DNA from: Oceanobacillus sp. FSL K6-2867
GTDB lineage: Bacteria; Bacillota; Bacilli; Bacillales; Amphibacillaceae
NCBI RefSeq assembly: GCF_037963145.1
Contig: NZ_CP150144.1
Location: forward strand, 1,240,001 to 1,304,000
Direction of reading: 5' to 3'
Length of the DNA stretch: 64,000 bases
Shown here: piece after piece, positions 43,108 to 53,127 of the stretch
How positions within the stretch are numbered: the stretch's first letter is position 1
Layout of the letters: every line of letters starts with the position of its first letter
Notes under the pieces: model-generated
Database searches by the model: none
What the model was told of the DNA's origin: nothing
The model's input: the letters and a program-made list of their open reading frames with translations, nothing else
Program-made: the position numbers and the translations under genes

Positions 43108-44682
43108 TTATTCCTTTCCTTGTTTCCCATCATTTTCAGCCGATTCGTTATTTACCGTTTTCAAATATTTAGGGTTCTTCTTTAAAATTGTGAACGGAGC
43201 ACGCAAGACCAAATCCCTCCAATCACTAACAAATGTCGGTGCAAAAGGAGTCGAGTATGGTATCCCAATACTCTTCAAATTGACGATATGGATATTCACC
43301 ATAATATATACAAGAATAACGCCATACAATCCCAGTAAGGAAGCTGCAATCATACAAGCAAAACGCAATACTCGAAATGTGACTGCTACACTATAAGCCG
43401 GAATACTAAAGGATGCAATGGCTGTCAGTGCAGTCACAACTACCATGATTGGGCTAACTATTCCTGCACTTACTGCTGCCTCTCCAATAACTAATCCACC
43501 GACAATACCAATTGTTTGTCCGATAACCTTTGGCAGCCTTACCCCAGCTTCGTGCAGAATCTCAAATGTTAATGCCATTAAAAATGCCTCAATTGCACTT
43601 GGAAATGGTACACCTTCCCTCGAACCTGCGATGGAATACGTTAACGTACTCGGAATCATGCCTGGATGATAAGAGACCAAGGCAATATAAAGCGCTGGTA
43701 AAAACATTGCAAAGAAAGCAGTAAGGTAACGAAGGGCACGTAATAAAGTAGCAGATACCCAGCGCTGTGAATAATCTTCCATTGAATGCAGTGCATCCCC
43801 TATCGTAATTGGCGCGATTAATGCAAATGGCGAACCATTCAGTAAAATCACAACTTTCCCTTTTATAACGTTAGATGAAACCCGATCGGGCCTCTCTGTA
43901 TCTAATAGTTGTGGAAATGGAGATAAAAAGCTATCCTCTATCCACTGCTCGACATGAGAGGAATCGGAAACATAATCCGTATCAATTGATTTCAGCCTTC
44001 GATCAACTTCCTGCACAATCTCTGGATTAACAATCCCCTCCATATATACCATCACTAGCTTTTGCTTCGTGCGTTTCCCAATTTCATATCCTTTAAAGCG
44101 CAGGTTAGTATCTTTAATATCGCGGCGAATTAATGCCAAATTTGTATCAATGCTTTCCACAAATCCATCTCTTGGACCACGCACTAATGTTTCAGAATCA
44201 GGCTCTTCTATCGAACGTCTTTCTCCACCAGCTGTTTCCATGATTAGAACGGTATCTGAACCATCTATATAAAACGCAGTACTTCCATTTAAAATTGCGA
44301 GAGAAACCTCATCCATTGATTGCGTTTTTTTAATAGCTGTAATCGCAACTACTTCTTCATATATGTCTTCAAGTATGTTCGTCTTAAAGTCCTTCATATT
44401 TAATTGAATCGTTTTTAATATATTATTATTAATCAAATCTTCATCGGTTAATCCACTAATATAAACAATTGCTGATCTCTTTTCTATACTGCCAATCATT
44501 AATTCACGGATAACTAAATCATCCGGATTACCAAATATCTCCTTAGAATTCTTTACATTGCAATCAAGATCCTTTGTAATTTCAACCTGAAGGTTTACCT
44601 GCTGTGGCGCTTTATCTCTAGCTTTATCGTTATTTTGTTGCTTTCTATTTTTAATCCGATTAATCAGGGTGCTTCTAGCCAT
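43108..44682 (-). CDS. Germinant receptor A subunit
   Basis: This 524-residue GerA-family protein has a cytoplasmic N-terminal domain, then membrane helices from about 300. Landmarks are VRGPRDGFVESIDTNLALIRRRI-like sequence near 170 (RGPRDGF, NLALIR), FPQLLDTERPD and the PFPSAIEAFLMALTFEILHEAG segment. First gene of an A-B-C-D operon. Forespore expression is expected, but I did not find a certain SigG promoter. Confidence 0.93.
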   Translation of the reverse strand: MARSTLINRIKNRKQQNNDKARDKAPQQVNLQVEITKDLDCNVKNSKEIFGNPDDLVIRELMIGSIEKRSAIVYISGLTDEDLINNNILKTIQLNMKDFKTNILEDIYEEVVAITAIKKTQSMDEVSLAILNGSTAFYIDGSDTVLIMETAGGERRSIEEPDSETLVRGPRDGFVESIDTNLALIRRDIKDTNLRFKGYEIGKRTKQKLVMVYMEGIVNPEIVQEVDRRLKSIDTDYVSDSSHVEQWIEDSFLSPFPQLLDTERPDRVSSNVIKGKVVILLNGSPFALIAPITIGDALHSMEDYSQRWVSATLLRALRYLTAFFAMFLPALYIALVSYHPGMIPSTLTYSIAGSREGVPFPSAIEAFLMALTFEILHEAGVRLPKVIGQTIGIVGGLVIGEAAVSAGIVSPIMVVVTALTAIASFSIPAYSVAVTFRVLRFACMIAASLLGLYGVILVYIMVNIHIVNLKSIGIPYSTPFAPTFVSDWRDLVLRAPFTILKKNPKYLKTVNNESAENDGKQGKE

Positions 44683-44848
44683 GTTATCGCCTCAATCAAG
44701 TAAAATAGATTCCCTCTTGTCTTTCCCATCATCAGGCTATTTTATTCTAACCATACAGTTGGGCTATTCGAACTTTGCCGAAAACGATGCATAATAAAGC
44801 AGTTTTTAGGGTAGAGCCTTATAGAATAAAGAAAGAGGAGTGTTTGTC

Positions 44849-45475
44849 ATGGGTAATTTAAAAGCATTACTATTGAATTGTTCATTAAAAACATCTGATG
44901 AAACATCAAATACTGATGCGCTGCTACAGGAATTCATCGATGTCTTTCAACAAAAGCAAGTGGAAACCGAAACAATTCGAGTGGTTGATTACAACATAGC
45001 GTTTGGTGTTGAAGGAGATATGGGTGACGGTGATGAGTGGCCAGTAATAGCAGATAAAATAAAAAAGGCAGATATTTTGCTCGTCGGTACACCTTTATGG
45101 ATTGGTGAAAAGAGCAGTGTTGCTAAAATGGTCATGGAACGAATTAGTGGTTCCGGCTCGGAAACGAATGAGAAAGGCCAGCCTATTTATTACAATAAAG
45201 TAGCTGGAACAGTCGTAACAGGGAATGAAGATGGTGCCAAACATGCAGCCAGAGACATTCTCTTCAGCTTAGGACACTTTGGTTTCTCCTTGCCGCCAAA
45301 CCCCCTTTCTTATTGGGTTGGTGAAGCAGGTCCAGGTGCTTCCTATATTGAAGCAAATGGAAAAGAAAATGAATTTACTCAAAAAAATGCACAAATTGCA
45401 AGCCATAACCTTGTCCACCTAGCAAGAATTCTAGCCGAAAATCCAATTCCTACAGAAGGGAATGTCAGCGAATAA
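44849..45475 (+). CDS. NAD(P)H-dependent FMN reductase / flavodoxin-like protein
   Basis: This 208-residue protein has a flavodoxin-like fold of the FMN_red type: ALLLNCSLK at the N-terminus for the FMN phosphate, then LLVGTPLWIGEKSSVAKMVMER, and a GxVVTGNEDGAKHA region. It probably reduces quinones or other acceptors. The ATG at 44849 follows GAGGAG. It is monocistronic with a strong terminator at 45541. Confidence 0.85.
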   Translation: MGNLKALLLNCSLKTSDETSNTDALLQEFIDVFQQKQVETETIRVVDYNIAFGVEGDMGDGDEWPVIADKIKKADILLVGTPLWIGEKSSVAKMVMERISGSGSETNEKGQPIYYNKVAGTVVTGNEDGAKHAARDILFSLGHFGFSLPPNPLSYWVGEAGPGASYIEANGKENEFTQKNAQIASHNLVHLARILAENPIPTEGNVSE

Positions 45476-45540
45476 GACTGACAATAAATTCGCTAAACTG
45501 GAAGCGACTGAATCGCTTCACATAATATTTTATTTTAAGG

Positions 45541-45572
45541 AAGGCATCCGCGAAAAGATTGGCGGATGCCTT
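45541..45572. terminator. Bidirectional terminator
   Basis: AAGGCATCCGC (45541-45551) and GCGGATGCCTT (45562-45572) form a perfect 11-bp stem between two convergent genes. Confidence 0.8.
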
Positions 45573-45589
45573 CACTATGCATTGGAGGT

Positions 45590-45832
45590 TTATTTTTTCC
45601 TTACAACTATATTTTTACTCCCAGAATATAGTCCACTTGCAGAAAGCCCCAATATTAGTCCGATTATTATACCGCTTTTCAGATCGCCAGGACTTACATA
45701 AAAGATACCTCCAGCTAAGCCAAATATGACAGAAGCAACAGGCAGCCATCTCTTAGGTAGTCCAGCAGTCTTCAAAATCTCCACCAGACCAACGATAAGA
45801 GCGATCAAAGCAACATCATAGACTTCAAACAT
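45590..45832 (-). CDS. Small holin-like membrane protein
   Basis: This 80-residue protein has three hydrophobic segments (MFEVYDVALIALIVGLVEIL, then WLPVASVIFGLAGGIFYV, then IIIGLILGLSASGLYSG) and a basic tail. That resembles phage holins and related small membrane proteins kept by many Bacillaceae. There are no lysis genes near. GGAGGTG precedes the ATG at 45832. Confidence 0.65.
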   Translation of the reverse strand: MFEVYDVALIALIVGLVEILKTAGLPKRWLPVASVIFGLAGGIFYVSPGDLKSGIIIGLILGLSASGLYSGSKNIVVRKK

Positions 45833-45937
45833 CGGTAACACCTCCTCACCATAGCATATGAATGCCTTGTCCTCCCAGTAACGGCAGGAAAGCCAATTTT
45901 TAATGGAAAGGCCAGAGGAATCTATCTTGAAATAAGT

Positions 45938-45962
45938 AAAAACCCTACCAAATTAGGTAGGG
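45938..45962 (-). terminator. Terminator of the AbrB-like gene
   Basis: CCCTACC (45943-45949) and GGTAGGG (45956-45962) pair, and TTTTTAC follows on the minus strand. Confidence 0.75.
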
Positions 45963-45974
45963 CTGCAATTCATT

Positions 45975-46277
45975 TTAATTGTACGGCTTAATGATAAATG
46001 CATTTTGTGTCACTTCTGCATATATACAAAGCTCTGTGTCTGTATCAATTTCTAATATTCTTCTAAATTCAGCAGGTATATTAACCATTCCTCTTGAGGA
46101 TATAAATCGCTGGTTCTCGTAATTTTCATTCGTTCCATGAATAATCCATATTTCGTTTCTTCTCATTCGTATTTCTACGCGCTCTCCATCCTGAAACCCT
46201 AATGCAGCACGCCATTTTTTTGGCAGATTTATCATCCCTAATTTATTAATAGATTTATAATTTACAAGGAAATACAT
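45975..46277 (-). CDS. Protein with two AbrB-type DNA-binding domains
   Basis: This 100-residue protein consists of two swapped-hairpin motifs: YKSINKLGMINLPKKWRAALGF with GERVEIRMRRNEIWI, and RFISSRGMVNIPAEFRRILEI with TELCIYAEVTQNAFIIKP. Usual AbrB proteins carry one such motif and pair up; here both halves lie in one chain. It may be a transition-state regulator. AGGAGGAGATTGAC stands before the ATG. The target is unknown. Confidence 0.8.
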   Translation of the reverse strand: MYFLVNYKSINKLGMINLPKKWRAALGFQDGERVEIRMRRNEIWIIHGTNENYENQRFISSRGMVNIPAEFRRILEIDTDTELCIYAEVTQNAFIIKPYN

Positions 46278-46508
46278 GTCAATCTCCTCCTAAATATGTA
46301 TTCCTATTTAGATTCATCGAATAAAATTTTTATTTACACAAGCTAAAAACATATTTTTCATATTTAAATACTGCTTAGACAACTGAGCCATCGATTATGA
46401 AAAATCGACAGCCTTTAATAGTACCAGCCTAACAAAATTGCCTTTTCTCATTAAATCTGAATGAAGAACCTTTACCTTCACATAATAAACATAAAATAAA
46501 AGGATTAG

Positions 46509-47252
46509 GTGACGGAATTGAATAGGCATATTTTCACAAGTACACAGCATCGGGAATTACCGCTCCCAAATAAACTTTGGATTTTTACACAGCAGTGGCA
46601 TCATTTGCTATTCATCCACATGCCATTCCCTGAGCAAATAATCAAAGCCCACCTTCCAGAAGGATTAGAATTAGATACATACGACGGAAGGGCATGGATT
46701 AGTATTATTCCATTCAAGGTAACTGGAATGCGTCTGCGCACTATGCCAGCTCTCCCATTTTTAAGTACCTATTTAGAAGTAAATGTTCGAACATATGTAA
46801 AACGCCAAGGAATACCAGGAGTTTACTTTTTTAGCATGGATGCCGATAAATTGCTCTCCGTTCTTGGTGCCAGAGTTATTACATTACCGTATTTTCATGC
46901 CAGGATGAAAATGAAAAGGCAGAAAGATTTTCTTTATTTTGAGTCCAATCGAAAAAGTCATAGGGAAGCTGCTTTCAAGGGACGTTACAAGCCAATATCC
47001 AAGCCCTATTACCCGGAAATACAAAGTCTTAGCTACTGGCTGCTTGAACGCTATGTCCTATGGACTTATAAACATGGAGCGCTTTACAGGGGGGATATTC
47101 ATCATACGCCTTGGAAAATCCAAGATGCAGAAGTTTTCATTGAAAAAGAAAATATGCTGCCCTTCTCTTCTAATAAGAATAATAAAATGCTCCTCTTTCA
47201 ATATACTTCGTACAAATGCGTTTTTATTTGGCCCATTCGGAAGGTAGATTAA
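46509..47252 (+). CDS. DUF2071 protein (YqjF-like)
   Basis: This 247-residue protein of the DUF2071 family has WHHLLFIHMPFPEQIIKAHLPEG, LDTYDGRAWISIIPFKVTGMRLR, FLEVNVRTYV-like sequence and GVYFFSMDADKLLSVLGAR. Function is unknown in the family. The start may be GTG at 46509 or TTG at 46518; the latter has AGGTGA 6 bases upstream. Confidence 0.82.
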   Translation: MTELNRHIFTSTQHRELPLPNKLWIFTQQWHHLLFIHMPFPEQIIKAHLPEGLELDTYDGRAWISIIPFKVTGMRLRTMPALPFLSTYLEVNVRTYVKRQGIPGVYFFSMDADKLLSVLGARVITLPYFHARMKMKRQKDFLYFESNRKSHREAAFKGRYKPISKPYYPEIQSLSYWLLERYVLWTYKHGALYRGDIHHTPWKIQDAEVFIEKENMLPFSSNKNNKMLLFQYTSYKCVFIWPIRKVD

Positions 47253-47535
47253 AGTTAGCTTTTGCTGTAACTCCGAGGGAATTCTATGTACGATATCGCT
47301 TTTTGAAGTGGTAAAAGGTTGAATAGTGTGGTATCGTATCTTCCCACTCTTAAAAGTCCTTCGGCTAAATCCATAAATAAGGAAACGGTTTAGCTATTGC
47401 AAACACTTAATTACACCTAACTAATACCTCCCCCTTCATCTACCTTCTATTAATAAAGTTTATGTATATAATAAATGCATAACGAAGGATTTTTTTACAC
47501 ATTATATGATAAGTACACCATTCCGCGGAGGTATC

Positions 47536-48627
47536 ATGAAAAATCCTATTAGCGTTTCCCAGTTCTTTTTTATTTTCCTAATCAGTACTGGTCTGAGCAA
47601 TCATGTACTAGTCATCCCTTTACTAATCGATGCTGCTGGACGTGATGCTTGGATCAGTGTTTTCATTGGATTTTTTATTAGTATCCCAATCCTTCTCTTA
47701 ATGGTATATGTTACAAAACACTTCAAAAGCATATCCATTTTTGAATGGCTTGAAACAAATTATAATAAAGCTTTTCGTCGTATAATTGCCGTTCTAATTA
47801 GTATTTTTTTATTTATCACTGGGTTTATTACATTAAAGGAAACCGTTACCTGGACGCATGAGACCTATTTGCAAGATACTCCCATGCTTGTCGTGGGGAT
47901 TTCCATTCTTGCAACCTCACTATATATTTCTTATGGAAAATTAAATGTTATTGCCATATGTGCTGGTGTCCTACTTCCGTTTGTCGTTTTATTTGGTTTG
48001 CTTGTCGCGATTGGTACGATTCCGAATAAAAATTACTCACTCATTACACCTGTACTTGTTGAAAATGGCTGGGTCGATGTTATAAACGGTTCCATATTTG
48101 TTTTTGGTTCCTTACTAGAGATATTTCTGCTAATTATGATTCAGCATGAAATCACAAAAAGGGTAACATTCAAGCACATATTACTGCTTTCCTTTTTTCT
48201 ATTCATTCTAACATTAGGACCACTAATAGGTAGTATTTCTGTTTTCGGAGCAGATGAGGCTGGAAGACTTCGCTACCCAGCATTTTTACAATGGCGAATC
48301 CTTAGTATTGGTCAGTACTTTAATCATGTCGACTTTTTATCTATTTATCAATGGCTGTCTGGATCATTTATTCGTTTAGCTCTTATTTTGTATTTAATCA
48401 CGCGAGCCTTACAATACAAAAAAAAGAGTCAGCGAATTATCGCGCAAGCTGTCATTTGTATCCTTTATTTAATGCTAGTTTTAGCTCCTATATCAGATGA
48501 GCTTTTTTCCGTATTTTTAAAAAATTATTTTTATCCAGGAACTGGCGTTTTTGCAGTAGTCATGATTCTATTTTTAACACTGCTTATCAAAACCTCAAAG
48601 AATGGAATGGAAACAGATGAAAAATAA
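47536..48627 (+). CDS. Germinant receptor B subunit, second operon
   Basis: This 363-residue spore permease starts MKNPISVSQFFFIFLISTGL. GGAGGT stands before the ATG at 47536. It has about ten helices. The operon order here is B-A-C, unlike the A-B-C order at 40815-44682. The gene overlaps the A-subunit gene by about 11 bases. Confidence 0.9.
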   Translation: MKNPISVSQFFFIFLISTGLSNHVLVIPLLIDAAGRDAWISVFIGFFISIPILLLMVYVTKHFKSISIFEWLETNYNKAFRRIIAVLISIFLFITGFITLKETVTWTHETYLQDTPMLVVGISILATSLYISYGKLNVIAICAGVLLPFVVLFGLLVAIGTIPNKNYSLITPVLVENGWVDVINGSIFVFGSLLEIFLLIMIQHEITKRVTFKHILLLSFFLFILTLGPLIGSISVFGADEAGRLRYPAFLQWRILSIGQYFNHVDFLSIYQWLSGSFIRLALILYLITRALQYKKKSQRIIAQAVICILYLMLVLAPISDELFSVFLKNYFYPGTGVFAVVMILFLTLLIKTSKNGMETDEK

Positions 48628-50065
48628 TAATGCAGCATTAAAAGAAACGTATTTTAAACATCTATTTCAACACTCTTCTGATATAAAAGTTCAAAGATAT
48701 CCGTTAACTCGTGAAAAAAAAGATAAAGAAATAGTCATTACCTATTGCGAAGGCCTAATTAATAGTGATTTATTAGTAGATAGCATCCTTCCTGAAATTC
48801 GAAAATGCCATCATACTAATGACCTTAATGAATTAAGTGATTCAATTTCACTCCCTTGGAATCCGGACAATCCTTCCTTTAGGGAATCTATAAAAGATAA
48901 GATTTTTGATGGTTACACAGCCATTGTAATAGCAAAAACGGTATACTTTTTTAATACATCAAATCCTCCAAAAAGGTCTCCTGAAGAATCGACTACGGAA
49001 GTCTCCGTGAAGGGACCTCGCGATGCTTTTATCGAGGATATTAGCTCCAATATCGCATTAGTTCGTAAACGGCTGAAAACAGATTCCTTCGTTACAAAGT
49101 CATTTACAATTGGAAAACGCAGTAATACAAAGGTTAGTCTCGTTTATATGACGGATATCCAAAATAAAGAGATAATTAATGAGGTAACTGCACGATTAAA
49201 TAATATTGATTTAGACGCTTTAAACAGTGACAATCAATTATCAGAGCTATTAACAGATTCCCGTTATTCCATATTTCCATTATTAAAAAGTGTTTCTCGT
49301 CCTGATGGTGTTGTTAGTGGTTTGGTACGTGGACGATTTGCAATATTTATCGATAATGTCCCTAACGTCATTGTGGGACCTGCTAATTTAGGGTATCTAT
49401 TAAAGTCGTCAGAGGATACACATATGCCATTTTATTATGCTTCATTTGAAATTCTTCTTCGGGTGATCGGATTGGGAATATCTATTTTCCTCCCAGCATT
49501 TTGGGTTGCCTTATCTGCATATAATGTAGATCAAATCCCTTTTTCACTACTTGCAACAATCGGAGCTTCACGCTTAGGAATCCCGTTTAACACTACTGTT
49601 GAATTATTACTAATGATTGGTCTTTTTGAGCTCTTTCGTGAGGCTGGTGTCCGGTTGCCTAAAGCTGTCGGACAGACTGTTGCCGTAGTAGGTGGATTAA
49701 TCGTAGGTGATGCTGCTATTCGAGCTGGTTTGACTTCACCTACGATGCTAGTGATCTCTTCCATTACCGCCGTTGCAACGTTTACCTTAGGTAATCAATC
49801 ATTATTTGGAACGGTAACGATTTTACGGGTTTTTTCTATCCTGTGTGCGGGCGTATTAGGCATGTATGGATTTTTCCTTAGCTTATTTTTAATCGTAGGT
49901 TATTTAGCAAAGCTTGAGTCATTTGGAATTCCATTTTTAAGTCCTGTCTCTCCTTTTATTAAAAGAGATTTTGCTAAATCACTCTTAAAAATTCCTGTAG
50001 TCCAGCAAGATGAACGTGCTAAAATTCTCAAAACAGAGGACCATGATAGGCAGGAGGACAAATAA
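48617..50065 (+). CDS. Germinant receptor A subunit, second operon
   Basis: This 482-residue GerA-family protein has VKGPRDAFIEDISSNIALVR near 135, YSIFPLLKSVSRPD, and membrane segments from about residue 280 with FNTTVELLLMIGLFELFREAG and LPKAVGQTVAVVGGLIVGDA. The start at 48617 is the second of two close ATGs; the first (48602) is possible. It couples to both gerB and gerC. Confidence 0.9.
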   Translation: MKNNNAALKETYFKHLFQHSSDIKVQRYPLTREKKDKEIVITYCEGLINSDLLVDSILPEIRKCHHTNDLNELSDSISLPWNPDNPSFRESIKDKIFDGYTAIVIAKTVYFFNTSNPPKRSPEESTTEVSVKGPRDAFIEDISSNIALVRKRLKTDSFVTKSFTIGKRSNTKVSLVYMTDIQNKEIINEVTARLNNIDLDALNSDNQLSELLTDSRYSIFPLLKSVSRPDGVVSGLVRGRFAIFIDNVPNVIVGPANLGYLLKSSEDTHMPFYYASFEILLRVIGLGISIFLPAFWVALSAYNVDQIPFSLLATIGASRLGIPFNTTVELLLMIGLFELFREAGVRLPKAVGQTVAVVGGLIVGDAAIRAGLTSPTMLVISSITAVATFTLGNQSLFGTVTILRVFSILCAGVLGMYGFFLSLFLIVGYLAKLESFGIPFLSPVSPFIKRDFAKSLLKIPVVQQDERAKILKTEDHDRQEDK

Positions 50066-50066
50066 A

Positions 50067-51197
50067 TTGAAGGTATGTCATGCTTTATCAATAGGGATTA
50101 TTCTATTACTCCTATTAAGCGGGTGCTGGGATGAAAAGGAAATTGGGGAGGTTAATTTCGCTACAGCTATTGGAATCGATTTTGTTGATGGAAACTACGT
50201 ACTTTATGTGCAAATGATGGACTTTTCCAATGTAGCCAAACAAGAGGGAGCGAAACAATCTGCAGATGCACCATTGTTTGTCGGACAAAGTTCAGGAAAA
50301 ACCTTTAATGAAGCAATGAATAATTTATATAAAACTGCTCAAGCACCGATTAATTGGGGACAGGTTGGATCTATTATTTATTCGGAATCAGTCCTAGAAC
50401 AAGGTATCGAAAAGGTCGATCAAGCAATCCGCAGAAACGGAGAGTTTCGATACACACCATGGGTATACGGAACAAAGGAATCCATTAAGAAAATATTTAG
50501 CGTTACTGGCTTCTTTCATTTACCACCAATCTACACAATTTTATTTCAGCCCGAGCAAATTTACAACGTATATTCCTATATTGAACCTTTGCGGATGCAT
50601 CGGTTTATTTCAATATACAATGAACCCGCTGGTACAGCTTTTCTCCCTTCTATATCGATTGACACGAATGCTTGGCAGGAGCTGGCTGCAAAAGAGGATC
50701 CAAAAGAAACGTTAAGGATAAATGGGAGTTTCCCAATAGATCAAGGGAAACTTACAGAATGGATGTCCTATGAAGAACTAATAGGTCTAAGATGGATGGA
50801 CGCTAAAGTCAAAAATACACCGGTTGATATTATCGTGGATGGTGAGCACATAGGAGTAGTGCAAATTACAAGTCCAAAGGCAACCATAAAACAAGTAAAT
50901 GACGGGGAAGAGGCAACGTTTCAATTCCAGTTAAAAATGAGAGGACATGTTGCAGATCTCGAGGAAAAGATGTCTTCAGAACAAATAGAAAAAATAATCT
51001 CGCAGCAAGTTAAAGATGATATTATGCAGACATTTCAAGCTAGTGTAGATAAGGATATTGATGTATATAATTTAAAGCATTGGTTATTTCGTAACGGGAT
51101 GACTCTTGAAGAAGTCAACAATTATCAACTTTCAATGGATAGTCTTAACGAGATTTCAGTTACAGTTCATGTGGAAAGTAAGGGCGTATATGATTGA
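50067..51197 (+). CDS. Germinant receptor C subunit, second operon
   Basis: This 376-residue Ger(x)C lipoprotein begins at a TTG (50067). CAGGAGGAC lies about 9 bases upstream and the gerA stop is just before it. The signal ends LLLSGC followed by WDEKEIGEVNFATAIGID. A longer in-frame start at 50010 lies inside gerA and would hide the signal peptide, so it is not used. Confidence 0.9.
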   Translation: MKVCHALSIGIILLLLLSGCWDEKEIGEVNFATAIGIDFVDGNYVLYVQMMDFSNVAKQEGAKQSADAPLFVGQSSGKTFNEAMNNLYKTAQAPINWGQVGSIIYSESVLEQGIEKVDQAIRRNGEFRYTPWVYGTKESIKKIFSVTGFFHLPPIYTILFQPEQIYNVYSYIEPLRMHRFISIYNEPAGTAFLPSISIDTNAWQELAAKEDPKETLRINGSFPIDQGKLTEWMSYEELIGLRWMDAKVKNTPVDIIVDGEHIGVVQITSPKATIKQVNDGEEATFQFQLKMRGHVADLEEKMSSEQIEKIISQQVKDDIMQTFQASVDKDIDVYNLKHWLFRNGMTLEEVNNYQLSMDSLNEISVTVHVESKGVYD

Positions 51198-51223
51198 AAA
51201 GTTTGATACAAACGAAATTCAAA

Positions 51224-51250
51224 AGAAGCAAGAGAATGTCCCTTGCTTCT
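51224..51250. terminator. Bidirectional terminator between gerC and ydjI
   Basis: AGAAGCAAG (51224-51232) and CTTGCTTCT (51242-51250) form a 9-bp stem between convergent genes. Confidence 0.7.
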
Positions 51251-51254
51251 AATT

Positions 51255-52286
51255 TTAGATAAACTTATGCCCACAGTTCGGACAGAAGTTTGTTCCAGTT
51301 GTTTTTTGTCCGCAATTCGGACAGAAATTAGGTATTTGCTTATTGCTGGAGTCTTGTTGATTAGATGAATTTGATTGGTTATTCTGATTGAAATTGTTGC
51401 TTTGATTTGGCTGTTGCTGCTGCCCGGACTGCTGCCCTGTATTCTGATTCATGTTTTGCATCATTTGATTTGCCATATTCATTCCCATCATCATCCCAGC
51501 CATATCAGAGGCTGTACCAGATCCAGAAACCTTACCAGAAGCCATTCCATCTGTCATTTTTATTTGCTGATACTTCGCTACATCGCCAACCATTCCGTGA
51601 GAGGCGCTTTTCGTAACCATGTCCTGCACTTCTTTCGGATAATTAAAGCTCATAATATTGAATCCGGTAATTCTCATGCCGTTATCCATAATCTGCATGT
51701 CAAGGTCTTCTTTGATTCCTTGTGAAATCTCAAATGCATTCGCCTGCAGGTTGAAGATATCCTTTCCTTCTCGCGTTATCCATTTCATCAGAAGCTGATC
51801 AAGGATTGCCGTAATTCGTATTTTTATATCTTCAACCAGATAGCTTTGCTTCACACCAGCAATCTTATCAATCAATGCCATGTAGTCATTTACTTTAAAG
51901 TTAAATGTTCCATTGGCACGGATCGGTAGTCCTCCTGGAAGTGTTGGGGTCGGAATGTTAATCGCATTCTTCGTTCCCCATTTAACGGTGAACTCTTTCG
52001 TATTGACGAATAGTACTTCTACACGCATACCACTATTAAAACCAAATTTAAATCCTTTTAAGGTTGATAGAAAAGGAATAATTTGGGATTCAATATCATA
52101 GTCCCCATCATCTTGAAAAATCCCTTCAATTCGACCACTATTTAAAAAGACAGCATCCTGACCAGGGCGAATAATAAGCTTACTGCCCTTTTTTATTTCA
52201 CGATTGCTCCATTTCCAAAAAATCATATCATCTCGAAACTCTTCCCACTCCACTACATCTGAGAGCTGGCTTCTAAAAAAAGACAT
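51255..52286 (-). CDS. ydjI: SPFH-domain protein with zinc ribbon (YdjI-like)
   Basis: This 343-residue protein has an SPFH domain (about 25-235), a Met/Gly/Asn/Gln-rich linker (about 245-315) and a C-terminal double zinc ribbon (CPNCGQK and CPNCGHKF). It has no membrane helix. In B. subtilis, YdjI recruits or anchors PspA to the membrane with YdjG and YdjH, and the gene order here is the same. Confidence 0.88.
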   Translation of the reverse strand: MSFFRSQLSDVVEWEEFRDDMIFWKWSNREIKKGSKLIIRPGQDAVFLNSGRIEGIFQDDGDYDIESQIIPFLSTLKGFKFGFNSGMRVEVLFVNTKEFTVKWGTKNAINIPTPTLPGGLPIRANGTFNFKVNDYMALIDKIAGVKQSYLVEDIKIRITAILDQLLMKWITREGKDIFNLQANAFEISQGIKEDLDMQIMDNGMRITGFNIMSFNYPKEVQDMVTKSASHGMVGDVAKYQQIKMTDGMASGKVSGSGTASDMAGMMMGMNMANQMMQNMNQNTGQQSGQQQQPNQSNNFNQNNQSNSSNQQDSSNKQIPNFCPNCGQKTTGTNFCPNCGHKFI

Positions 52287-52332
52287 TTAATCATTCCTTT
52301 CCTTATATCAATGGTGATATAAAATGGGTGCG

Positions 52333-53127
52333 CTAGAACTTCCCTCTGCTGCTGCTAAATGAGCGTCCACCGCCAGTAAAGCCGCCGCCACCTCCGCGGC
52401 CACCGCCACCCTTATTATTATTTGAAGGCTTTCTCCGTTTGCTAACGGTTTTATTAATAAAAATATCACGTTTACTATTCATGCGTGTATTGTTATCATC
52501 AAAATAAGTTCGACTGTTCGTAGTGACCTTGTCACCTGAATTATAGACCATTGATCCTACAATTAGCCCCGCAACAATTACCGCTGCTCCTAATTGAATC
52601 CACCATTTAAATAACGGATTTTCAGGATTGACACCGGGTCTAAATTCCATATACCTTGAAGACGTTTCAATAAATGATACAAATGCATCATAGTAATTTT
52701 TACTTGATAGATCTGGAGTTATTTTATTTCGCACTAAATCCAGTCTCTCTGCATCTAAATATTCCTCTGCCTTACCGAATCCCATCAACATAACGTCTCT
52801 TTCTTTCATATCAAGAGCTAATATTGCAGTATTGCCATGTTGCTGATTATAACCAAACCCATGCTCGTCGTAGAAATCTCCCATATATTTTTCTATATCT
52901 TTTCCGTCTGCATCTTCAATTGATAAAATAATAAAATCAGTTTCTTGTTTATCACTATATTCTTGTGCTAATTCTTCAAGTTTCGTCACTTCAGCTTCAC
53001 TCAATAGATTAGCATCATCATAGATTCGTTGCTTGGATTCCGATGCAACGACTGTCCCCATTGTAACGAAACAGAATACAAATGTCATTATCAAAATAAT
53101 AAGCTTTGAATAGCGTCTGCTCACCAA
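52333..53127 (-). CDS. ydjH: TPM-domain membrane protein (YdjH-like)
   Basis: This 264-residue protein has a signal peptide (about 1-28), a TPM domain (about 33-165, IYDDANLLSEAEVTKLEELA), one helix (about 178-195) and a tail ending in a Gly-rich GGGGRGGGGGFTGGG and SSSRGKF stretch. It overlaps ydjG by seven bases. It is part of the PspA anchoring set. Confidence 0.87.
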   Translation of the reverse strand: MVSRRYSKLIILIMTFVFCFVTMGTVVASESKQRIYDDANLLSEAEVTKLEELAQEYSDKQETDFIILSIEDADGKDIEKYMGDFYDEHGFGYNQQHGNTAILALDMKERDVMLMGFGKAEEYLDAERLDLVRNKITPDLSSKNYYDAFVSFIETSSRYMEFRPGVNPENPLFKWWIQLGAAVIVAGLIVGSMVYNSGDKVTTNSRTYFDDNNTRMNSKRDIFINKTVSKRRKPSNNNKGGGGRGGGGGFTGGGRSFSSSRGKF

